Assembly: GCA_036874045.1 (NCBI GenBank) | Contig: CM072338.1 | Location: 22,404,501-22,468,500 of the forward strand | Origin: Cymodocea nodosa | Lineage: Eukaryota > Streptophyta > Magnoliopsida > Alismatales > Cymodoceaceae | Direction: 5' to 3' | Length of the DNA: 64,000 nt | Shown: positions 12,901-24,900 of the stretch, piece by piece | Position numbering within the stretch: the first letter of the stretch is position 1 | Layout of the letters: every line of letters starts with the position of its first letter | Program-made: the position numbers and the translations under genes | The notes under the pieces: model-generated | The model's database searches: none | Seen by the model: the letters and a program-made list of their open reading frames with translations, nothing else | Told to the model about the DNA's origin: nothing

Positions 12901-15900
12901 AGAAGTAGATGCAGACCAAAAATTATTTGGTTAAAAATTGCAAAAAAATTTAAAATTTCATAATTCAACTAAAAATTTAGTGATGATCATTGATAAAAAT
13001 AACTGCAAGGAAAATATCTCAGTAGGGATCAAGACATTTATGGTTGTTGTTAATCTTATAGTGCATATATAATATTTAAATTATAATTTCTCAATTTAAA
13101 ATGTGCTAAATATATGTATGATACAAAATTGAATGTTAATTGTTAAAAATCATGTACTATGCAGTATCATGCTAATATCAATATGCATATAAAAATTGTA
13201 ACAATGTTGTATAATATGTTAAAGACATATAAAGATGGCACCTTGGTGCCTCAACAAGCATGGCATTAAGTGACCCTCTTAGGACCCTAAATGCTTGATG
13301 ATCCTTTTTTCATTTCAAAAATGCTTTCTTTTCAAGGATTACTGTTGCACAAGTGGGTGCTTAAATTAGTATGGCATTAAGATACCCTCCTGGTCCTATT
13401 GTAGATACTTTAAAATCCTTCATTTCAAACCTGCTCTCTTTTTGAGGGCTTAGGCTCTTTAGGGTTTATAAGAAGCTTTTGGTTGATGCCTTCGTTTACT
13501 TTATGCAAATTGAATTAGTAAGGATAAAGATATAAAGCAACATGTTTAGGGGTGCTCAAGCATTTGAAAGTTCTTCAACCCCATGAATATTGAAATACCA
13601 ATATTCTGCTACAAATTTTGAAACTTGATGGAAAGTATTGAAAGTTTGCAGTTCTTTTGCCTGTATACTTTTTAATCCCATTAAGTAATTTTCATCCTTT
13701 TGAATCCAATCCTGCAACCTTGAACTCCCGGTTCTGTCACTAAAGGCATTTGTGTTGTCATCCTTTCTACTTTGTAAGAACTCCTAAGAGAAAATAAGCA
13801 CAAACAAACAAAAAATCCTAGCATGGACATGCCATATCTTTTATTGTCTGGAGTGTTACAATTGTAGCAACACTTCACTTTGGATTTTTCTATCATTAAA
13901 TCATTTTTGATATTAAAAACATGAGACATAATTTGTCTACATGAAGTCCATTTATGGACTAGCTTTCTTGTGATCACAACAATTTGCCATGTAGATAATT
14001 AGTTGATGTCATTGTTTGACAAAATATTGAGTTTAGATTAGGTGAAACTAAAAAATGGCAAACCTTGTGCATGAGATTTCCATCATTGAGGAGTCTAGGA
14101 AAAGTCTAATTATATGTAATCTGATATTTGTAAATGGATGGAGTTGTTTAGTACTCCAGGTCATAATGAAACAACCTTATGATTTAGGTTATATAACAGT
14201 GTGCAAAAAATCTAATCATATGGTTCCACATGACACTAGACACTACAATCCTAGAAAATTGACTTTAAAGTTTTTTAACTGGTTTTCTTTATGTGTGGAT
14301 CTTGACACCCATTATTTTAACAGTGACTACTTCAAGAATGTAAATTTTCTAGGGTTTCAGATGAAGTTCAGCTAGTCTTTGTCCTGTTCTCTTCTATTTT
14401 TCAATTTGATCTGAATGAAAGTGCTATTTCAGGTGATATGGTTAAAAGTTGAATTGTGTAAACTGCTAGAGGATAAAAGATCAGCAATGCTCAGGTTTGT
14501 TTCTTTATGCTGCAGACTTCCAATATTTCTGTAGCTAGTGACTTGGAGTATTGCTCTGAAAGCTACCTACAATACTGCACATAAAGGATCATTCTCATTA
14601 TGAAAAGATACGTTAATATTGGAGCACATCCCGTCAATGTTGCTATTCACCTAGTTATACTTTGTGGCTCAAAATATTGGCCTATAAAGTACATGATCAC
14701 ATACAGAAAGCTAGTATTGTTGAGATGCGTATTCTTAGATAGATGAGTGGTAATACTATTAAGGATAAACTAAAAATGAGTTTTTTAGGAATAGAGTCTG
14801 AGTTGCACCAATTTAAGATAATATAAGAGAAAATTGACTTAGGTGGTTTGGTTATACCCTTAGAAGACTAAAGAATGCATCAGTTAAGAGAAAAAAAATT
14901 AATTAGTGTAGAAAGAACTAAAAGTAGTGGAAGAATTAAGTTTACTTGGTTAAGAATTGTAAGAAGAAAAAAAAAATTATGTAATTTAATTGAAGAGTTG
15001 ACCTAGATAAAAATACATGGAAAAAAAAAAATTCATATGGTTAACCCACTAGAATTATAACTTGAGATTATTGTTGTTTGTAGGGTTTCCATAGAATAAC
15101 ATCATATATATGGTTAAGATAATATCTTGGTTATTGAGGTGCTCACTCAGACATTGCCTAGGTCCCATAATAAGGCTAGGCATTTTATGTCTAGCTTAAT
15201 CCAGTTTGGATGACCTACAACCTCTTTAAATTCATGTAATAATATTTATAAGGTTTTTGTGTATTTTAAGCGTTTAAATTATGGTTTTATATTTTTCCTT
15301 GTATACAAAATATTTTTAACATTTTTATGATGTTTTAATATGCATTTTATTGACAAAATTTGTGCATCATAGCTTGCTCTTCATATTTTTTAGAGTACTA
15401 GATAGTACATAGCAATTAACTTCTAATTTTATGGTATCATACATACATTTAGCATGTTCTAAAATATTATTACAATTTTTTAGAATCCATACGCTATGAC
15501 TTGTTCATATTTTAGTAATAATACCTTTTACAAACTACAAAGTAATTAAGATCTGATTTTGCAGCATCATGCATGTATTTAGCATGTTTTGGAACATCAT
15601 TTTGATCTTCATTATGTATTTTATTGGAAAAATTCCATGCATCAGTCCTTAATCAAATAAATTTTAGTAACATTTGATTTTGTAGTATTTTACATTATAC
15701 GTATATTTAACATTGTAGAGACAAGAGAAATGGTGGAAGTGGGATGATCTGTTAATCAAAATAATGTCTCTATGTATAAAGACTACACAAGGAGAGCAAA
15801 TACAAGGAAAATAATATGAAGCTAAACCTACATGAAAGCATATAATTCTAATACTCTTAACACTTCTTGTTAAGGTGAGCATACAAGATAAACAGCTTGC

Positions 15901-18900
15901 AATAGACTTAAATATAACAATAAATAATAAAATAAATATAGACAACTATAATAAGCATTGACTTGCAACTATCATAGTAGTATACAGGTATGAACATTGT
16001 TCATGTGGCACTTAGGCATAACTGCATAATCATCTAGTGAGATTGACTATTGATGAATAAACTTCACACCAGCAGATTTGAGAGTGAGTTAAACAACCAT
16101 ACTACCTTTTACCCATGTAACAGTTAATTTTGACACCACCTTCAGAGTTTCGCTCAACTATGACAAAAAACAAAATGGAGTTTCACTTTGGTCCAAAGAT
16201 GGGAATTTATAGTTCACAATCATGCAATAGTGCAATACTTGGTTCCATATCAATCATAAGTAGTGAAACTAGTTGCAATTTATTTTGGTTTGTGAGCACA
16301 TAGAATAAGGAATATATGGAAAAGTTCTATATTATAGAGATAAGATTTGAGCTTCCATATGAAAATAGTTTTGCAATTAATAATGACTTTATTCATGGAT
16401 CTCCCTGAGTTTCAAGTATGCGTCAATGACATTGGTGGCTAACCAAATGAAAGATGGCATCAATAGGATGACATTTGGTAGAAGTGCACATAAAGAAAAT
16501 GCAGATCTATAATCTCTCCTCCAACCAAGTTGGCAACATACACAATTCATACAATTTTTTTGATACTAATAATGTAGTATATGTGATGGATGATAGTTTA
16601 ATTTGGATTACAATGCTCATATGATAAAAAAGAAAAAAGGTAAAATAAAGCTCTTTGTACGTCAATAGACATGTAAATATAAGAAACAACAAATTTGAAA
16701 AAAAATATAAGAAGTTTGAACCACCTGCTAGTCAAATATCCCACATTCCTATTATTTTATAGTATATTATGTATGCTTAAGATGAATTACATGTTCTACT
16801 ACTGTACCAGGGCAGAGGAATTGGAGGTGGCTCTAATGGAGATGGTCAAGCAGGATAATAGGCGCCTTCTCAGTGCAAAGGTATGCTAGCATCAGCTTAC
16901 CAAATCAATGACCTTTAGTTGTTGCTATTTGCTACTTGCACTTTGAAGTTCAAATGTGGCCTTCCACACGTACCATGAGGCCAGTAACATATATTTTGTT
17001 TGGGTATTATGGTTATGCAGAATTGCAGATTAATATCTTGTATGATAATTGTAGGAGAGGGAGTGGAGGAGAGATTTTCTAGAGCAGTACAACTTTGTTA
17101 GACAGTAAAGAATATGAAATCCATAATTGTAACTATGATCTTCACATTTTCTGTAAACATTTGGTAGGTTGAGCAATTGGAGGAAGAAGTGACTGAAGTC
17201 CGTCAGGCTCTTTCAGACAAACAAGAGCAAGAACGTGCAATGCTTCAGGTACTTTTGCTTCTTGGGTATCAGTGTTTCATCTTCTTAAAACTAGTGGTGC
17301 CTTTTGCCATCTTTTACAGTATAAAGTTTTATGGTAACTAGTGTAGGTCTTGATGCGTGTGGAGCAAGAACAGAAGATTGCTGAAGATGCACGCTTATTT
17401 GCTGAACAAGATGCTTCTGCACAGAGATATGCTGCTCAGATGCTTCAGGTTCTTCTCTTTTCCTGATGCTTTAACCAATTGGGTTATATGCTTGTTTCAC
17501 ATTTCATTTTTGCATATTATTCATGTTAGATAGGATTGGTACCCTTTCAACCAAGATTATATTCATCGTCATACTAAATACTAATCTAAACGTAAAATTA
17601 TTCCCATGCCATTTTCTCTTTGATTTGGTGTGACCTGTGAGGACTTCATGTCCAAATGATTTATTCCATCTCTAACGGTGATACATTGAAGCATACAATA
17701 ACCAATTTACATTGGTTTCACTAATCTTTCTCTTATCCAAAAAGATGATGAGTGGTATATGGACTTTGGTGAAGTTGGTGCTCTCTTTCTGAGATATTGC
17801 CAAATTCTTTTAGGATTATGCAAATCTTTGTTTATTTAGACCTTTTAAGTTGAACAACTGAGCACAGGAAAAATATGAAGAATCAATGACTCTCCTTGCA
17901 CAAATGGAAAAGAGGGCTGTGATGGCAGAGACAATGTTGGAGGCTACTTTGCAATATCAAACAGGCCAAGTTAAAGCGCAGCAACCACAGTCTCCTTCCG
18001 GGTATTAGTCAACATTATCTCTTTTGTTGCATCATTGTGACAAACCCTCTTAAGACATGAGGTAGCTCAATTTTTCTACATCAACATTGTATAAACTATA
18101 AAGTGGATTTGATATTGTTACTGAAAGACAGAGACTAATGTAATTGTAATATATGAATCTGCTGGAATTCTATGTTTTTAACTGGTTGACCATTAGTTCA
18201 ATAAGTTGCCTTAATGGATCATTGGATATTCGTTTAGTCCAAACCCCAACCACCCTCTATATAACCCAAGAAGCTAAGGGAAAACCATGTTTCCTCTCTT
18301 TATCACATTAAAAATATCATAGGATTCCTAGGTAACAAATCTATAATATTTAGATTTGTGTGAGTATTTCAATCTTTGTTGCATGCATCCACATGTAAGC
18401 ACAACTGCTGTTGAATGCAATATGAGCACATTTCTTGTATTACATCCCAATGCTAATGTCTATTTGTGGTTGTTGGATTTGTAGACCTGCACAATCAGCA
18501 GGAGATTCAAGCCAAGAAACTCCTTCCAGAAAATTAGGCTTGTTATCCAGACCTTTTGCGCTTGGATGGCTTGATAAAAACAAAGTAAGTGAAACCAGAG
18601 TTTTCTATTTCCCTTTTCAGCTTGCATTTGCTAAGAAGCATGCTTTTAATAATTTCAAAATTAGATGACTTAGAAATTAGGGCTTTAGCTTTCACTCTTC
18701 TGTGAGATTCCTGAATATTTTTGTCATAAAATTATACCTTAAACTCATGAAATCATGTAATAAGCATCATTAATATCTCCTCAAAATTGTTGATTAGGTT
18801 TACTTAATCTAAACACTGATTTGTATTACCTATTGTATTTGTTAGAGTATGTGTGATGTATTGTAGTGAATTTAATCTCACATTGCTAGAGTCTTATTTG

Positions 18901-21900
18901 TGTTCTCTTTGTAGTTTCCATATAAGAGACCTTATGTTATGTTAATGAATAATCTTTGACACAATATCTTAAGTATCTACATAGTTTCAAAGTTTAGGTT
19001 TTAAAAATCCAATACGGAAAAAGTTCTAAACAAGGAGGAGGGAAAACCTTAGTCATAATTCTCCTCCCTCTCCACCACAATTGTTGATGGCTTGTTGAAG
19101 CTGTTACTTTTGTTTACTCATTGTCCTCTTCTGTCCTCTCCCTCTAATGTGAGATCAATCTCCCTTCAGTCTACTCTAGTCAAATTGCGGCCACCATGTT
19201 CTTTCCTTGCAATGCCTCTCCTCCTTCTTCAACTTCTCTCTTTCCATGTGTCTTCTCCTCCATGTGGTTTTTGCATGTGTTTTCTCATCCTTGCACTATT
19301 TCTACATACCTTATATAGACATTGTCTCCTTGACCATCTCTCCAGACATCTCTCCGTATTGAACATCATTTGCATTGTTGTTACTCCTATCTTCCTTGCA
19401 ACCCATTAGGGTTTAGGGTTGTAGAGAGGGAGATGAAAGGATGAAGAGGGTGAAGGAAGAAGAAGAAAAGAAGAGAAAAGAGAAAAACAAAGAAAGGAAA
19501 CAAAAATGGAGGGAAGAGGAAAGAAGAAAAAAAAAGGGAGAGAGAAAAAAAGAGGATAGTGATATAAAAAAATGGTGGAATTAAAAACAATATCAAAAAA
19601 AAAGAAAGAAAAAAACAATGAGACAAAAAGAAGAGAAAAAAAATTAATATTTCATTATCAATCTTCAATGAGTAAATTTGAGGTTTTGGGAAATACCTTA
19701 ATCAACAATCCATATTAGTAAAATTGAAATTTTGTAGTTATCTAAAAGTTAATAATCTACATTTTTATTGGATGATTGATATTGTTTGTATGTATGCAAG
19801 TTTTCCTTGTAAGGTCAACTAAAGTTTGACTATTTCTCTTACTTACACTTTTATTTGTCTACTATGTATCTTTTTATTTATTTTGTTCTAGTTTTATTTA
19901 TGTATGAATCTATTTCAAGTTGGATACTTCAACTTGAAGGAGAGTGCTAGAATATAAGTATTGTATTATAGTAGGTTTAGTCACACATTGTTAGAATCTT
20001 ATTTATATCTTCTTTGCAGTCTCTATGAAAGAGGTTTTATGTTATGTTAATGAACAATTTCTTCAACCATGTCTTATGTTTCCACAGCATTAGTTTGAAT
20101 ATTTTGTTGAAGTTACATTATCAGTATGTCTGGAAGCCCACATAAAATGTTACCTTAAATTGACACTAGGTCATGTTGCAATATAACCTTTACTAGGATG
20201 GTAAATTAGTAGTTTCACTCTCTTTGTTGCTTTGGACCATAAGAATTGCCATGGCAGGGAACTTTGGTTGGGAAATCCTGAGGGTCTTGGAATTCTTATT
20301 CACCACCCACATTGTAACAAAACATGTTAGGTGTTTGCAGAATTTTTAAAGTTGACCTTTTAGTGACCGTTTGTTTTGATGATTTTTAGCAAATCCAAAA
20401 AGGTTATTTCAGTTTGGATTGTTCTCTGCAATTGGGGCACGCAAAGTTGGAATCACTAGTAATTACGGCTCAGTATGCCACAGTGAACATATATACACAA
20501 TTCTCGTGCACACTTCCTGCCAAACCCTGGGAATGGGTTTCACCCATCAAACAATATATTAGCAATATTATTTCATTTTTTTATTAAACATCTTTTTGGT
20601 TTATTCACATGTCATTGCTTACATGTGTGGTTTAAACTTGGGAAAAAAAGCTCACGAGAGTAAGCCTTCCAATGTTGCCTTGGTTGCCAAATTTGTTTTT
20701 ATCGAACAAAAAAGTCATAATACCCACTTGCTAAGTGGTTTATGTCAAAAAAACTAAAATGCTTAAACAAACAAGTTGTATGTTTTGTTTGGTGGTATTG
20801 GGGGGTAAATTTTAGATGGCTTTCACATTCTTTTATTCATCCTATTGTTTGTGTTGAATTCCATGATTGTTAGTGCTTGTTTTCTGTTCAAATAGCTATT
20901 CCTAAGTTGCAACGTAGTAAACCTCCTTTAATCTAATCCATAAAGAATTATTTTCATTCTGTTTACTATTCTTTATTAATAAAATTCTATTTTTTGGGGC
21001 TTAAACAATGATCTAGAGAACAACAAACAGAAATTTGAGATTGGTGTCTTTCAGGATCTTAAAAAATACTATGGAAAGATATTAAACAAATTGAAGCTAG
21101 AGTAAATTATCTATTAGGGTTATTTGTGTTGTAAGTTTAGCTCACATTGCTTGAGGCTTGTTTGTGTCTTCCATGTAGGTTCTATATATGGGAGTCTTAT
21201 GTTATTGAATGAACCCAATCCACTTCTACCATATCTTATGTTTCCACATGGTTTTAGAACTTAAAAATTGAAAGTTCATTAAGTACAAAGTTCTAGGTAA
21301 AGAGGAAGGGAAACCTTAGTCATCTCACTTCCCTCTCTCCACCACAACTATTGGTGACCTCTATCCCACCCTCATCTTTGTTCTCTTTCTCTCTCTCTCT
21401 CTTTTAGACATCTCTCCTTCTTTCTGGCCCAACTATAGCCATCAATCCTTCTTCTTTTTTCAAAAACCCTCAACAATGATTGTCTCTCCTAGTATTCTTT
21501 GTTGCCACTTTGGCTTGTACAAGTGCTCTCTCTACAAAAATAAGTTCTCCTCCCACTCTCTCAACTCACCTTTTTGACACTCCAGATGTGGCTGATCCTC
21601 TCCAACTTCTCTGTCTCCTCTCTAATGTAAGCCCCCCTCTACATAGATGTCTCCAACATGCATCTCCTATTCAGGTGTCGTTCCTTCTGTGTGCACCATC
21701 TCCAATGCATGCAAGTTTCTTCTTGTCATCATTCATTGCCTTTTCTCTTTTCTTATCATCCATTGTCGCCTACATCTATTAAGGTTGCAAATGAACAAAT
21801 GCAGAAGTATCAAGAGAAGGTGAGAAGGAGTAAGGAGGAGGGAAAAAAGAAAGAAAAAACAAAGGAGGGGGTGGGGGAAGAAGAAGAAGAGAAGGAAAGA

Positions 21901-24900
21901 AAAAAAAGAAAAAGTAGGGGGAGAGAGAGGAAAAGAAGAAAAAAAGGGAGAAGAGGATGGTGACGAAGAAAAAAGGGTGGAAATTTAGAAAAAAAAGAAA
22001 AAAAAAAACAAAAAAACAATGAGACAAAAATGGAAAAAAAAATTAATATTTCATTATCAATCTCCAATTGAATTAGTAAATTTGAGATTTTATGGAACAT
22101 CCTAAGTAACAATCTACATTAGTAAAATTGGAGTTTTATGGATATTTCATAGTTAACAATCAAACTTAACTGGATATAACCAGACCTATGAATTGATTCA
22201 AAACTAAGGCATGTTTGCGACTTGACCATGCAAAGGAGAAAGAAAGTACAAATTGTATCAAAAGATCTCAAAGTATAAATTTATTTGATCAGGGCGTTAA
22301 CTTACTCTGGAATCATACTTAACAATGTTCATCTCATGCAACTGCTGCAGGAAGTGTCCCTCTTCTTTGGGTAAAATTTGCTAAGTTATTGATTACCAGT
22401 CAAGTTTCAGATGCTTGATTATTCAACAACTAATATATATTTAGCTCAATCTTGATTATTTCATTTTAACTATTCCCTCTTCTTTATTTGGCATTCACAG
22501 CAATGTAAATGGCATTTGTAGGGTGCTCTGGTGTTTGCATCATGATGGCAAGAAATAGAGTCATGGTGATAGAAAGGGATTGGATCCTCTTGGTGAAACA
22601 GAGGAAGGAGGAGACTCTAATCAGATGATGTCTTTTGATAGATTAGATGTAGGGTGAGGAGCAAATCAGTTGGATGTCCTTTCTCGATTGGACCCTCAAC
22701 TTCTAGCAAATCTAATCAATTGGTGGTGAGGAGTGAATCAATATTAGGTGAAGGGAGTTTCTGCAATATTGCATTTACAAATCATCATTGATCACATATC
22801 AACATACCTTTGGTATTGGGGGAAAGGGGTTTCTATGACATGCCTTTAGCAATGGTGGCAATTAGACGAAGACAAAGAAAATAACGACATTCAAATAGGT
22901 TGCTTGCAGACAAGGGATAGGGTTTTCACAAGGAAGAAAAGACATCGAGAGAGGACAAATGTTGATGAGGAGAGGAGAGAAGGTTGTGAAAGTAGAGGAG
23001 GTGTCAGGTTTTTTAGAGGAGAGGCGTTAGGTTTTTTGGAGGGTTTTTTCGTGAATACACACGTAGGAGTGACTTCTCATGTTGGGCATGGGGGTGAAAT
23101 CCTGTCTTGCACAAGAAGTTTCCCAACTATAAAACTTGGAGCTAGGCATATGGATTAGGCATGGGTGTGTTTGTTTCACCCTGCATTGTTCTTGGCTCCT
23201 ATCATAGGTTGGAGCTAGGCACAAGGTGAAACACACTCTTAGAATTCCATTGCCCACCCTTTCATTCATCGTATTTGCTCATTATTAACTGCTAGAAGTT
23301 CTATTGATGCCTAGTTTATGATTTGCCATGGTCAGTAACTATCTTCGCCCATTGCTAGATCTTCTATTGGTGCCTAGTTCACCTTCCACTATGGTCTTAG
23401 CAACTTTCACCAGGTCTATGGCTAGCCTTAAACATCTCCAAGCTTATGGCTTGGTCATTGGCCTTATTTTACTAGGGTGACCTTCCTCCTATTTCTGTCC
23501 TAGGGTCAATGACCTATTTTTTGCCACAATGGCATGTAGACAATTCTCCATGTTTGACTAACTCATGTCGTAAGCTAGGACCTGTGAAAGTTCTTTAAAA
23601 TTGAGGGCAAAGCCAACCTTCTCCACATGTTCTCTTTGCCTCAGGAACTTCAAAAATTTCAAGGCCCTCCAATGGTTTTCTCCTACTCAAACTTTGTTTG
23701 TTTCAAGGTTTTTCAATATTTTCCACGGTTGCTTACTGCTATTTTGTTGCCAGATGGATATTTTTTCTTCATAGGTAAAAAGTACCTATTTGTCTTATGG
23801 ACTTGATGGATCCACTTGCTAAAAATCTTAGTGCTATATCAAAAAAATTAAATGATCAGAACTCTTTCTTGGGCACAAACTTCAAGAAATTCTTCCTTGC
23901 CCACATGTTACAAAGCCCTCACTAGGTGTCGAAGATGTCACTTATGAAGATTGGTGTGTGGCAGATGTTGTTACCTCATATATGCTCAATAGCATTAAGT
24001 TTGACATTGTCACGTAATGATGCTTGAGATGGATTGAATTTGCCCAATCAAAGGGGAAAGTGTCACTTTCACAAAGGAATACCGGATTTGTTAGAGGAAG
24101 TTAGACTTATGAGGTGCAAGCTAGAGAATACATCAATAGAACAAAATCCTCAATTTTGGGATAGCACATCTAGCTTATTGGAGAATCCAAGTAGATTCAA
24201 AAGATTGATTGGCAAACCAATGTGCTTAATAGTTATTCAGCTAGACATTGCTTATACAATTGGACTTTTTTCACAGTTTATACATGAACTGAGAATGGTT
24301 TACTAGGAGGGAGCTATCCAAATGCTGCCCTACATCAAAAGGGCCCCTAGAAGAAATTTAATTTATTCAAGACATGGTCATTTAGAAATTGAGGTCTTTT
24401 CTGAATCAAGATATGTTGGAGATCAAGGTAATTGAAAGTCTACTTTTAGTTATTACACACATGTTGGAGGCAACTTAGTCACATGACAAAGCAATAAACA
24501 AAACATTGTCTTTAGATTTAATGTAAAAGAGTGCCAATCTATGGCCCAGAGTGCATGTGAAATGATGTGGGTGAAATCTTTAATGGTAGAGATAGATTCA
24601 TAGTGAAGACTCCCATGAAGATGCATTGTCATAATCAGACTGCATTTTTTATTGCCAATAATCTCATTTTTCATAAAATAACAAAATATATTGAAATAGA
24701 CTGTCATTATATTTGTGATATGGTGATGGATAGGGTTATTTCCACACTTTACACTTAGTCGTCAATGAATGGATATTTTTATGAAGGGCCTACCTAGGTG
24801 TAGGTAGGTGTGTTTGAAACTTATATATCAAATTGGGCACCTTTGATATTTATGCTTCAATTTGAAGGAGAGTGTTAGGAGTTATATATATGTGTAACAA

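Larger units (their letters stand above)
10267..14432 (+). other. GC-AG intron (TBC gene intron 11), 4.2 kb, repeat-rich
   Basis: The exon ends GACCAG and the intron begins GCAAGTTAA, so the donor is CAG|GCAAGT. The acceptor is ATTTCAG|GTGATATGG. The junction gives DLKDQ|VIWLKVELCKLLE, which fits the conserved coiled-coil start of this family, so a GC donor is well supported. Reading through instead meets a stop after two codons. The interior holds RTE LINE 3' fragments and a degenerate duplicated block at about 13256-13460. Confidence 0.8.

Noticed and set aside
19387-22112. Long Phe/Ser/Pro or Lys/Glu-rich ORFs on either strand
   Set aside because: They are translations of the purine-rich interior of the two TRIM elements, with no real protein content.
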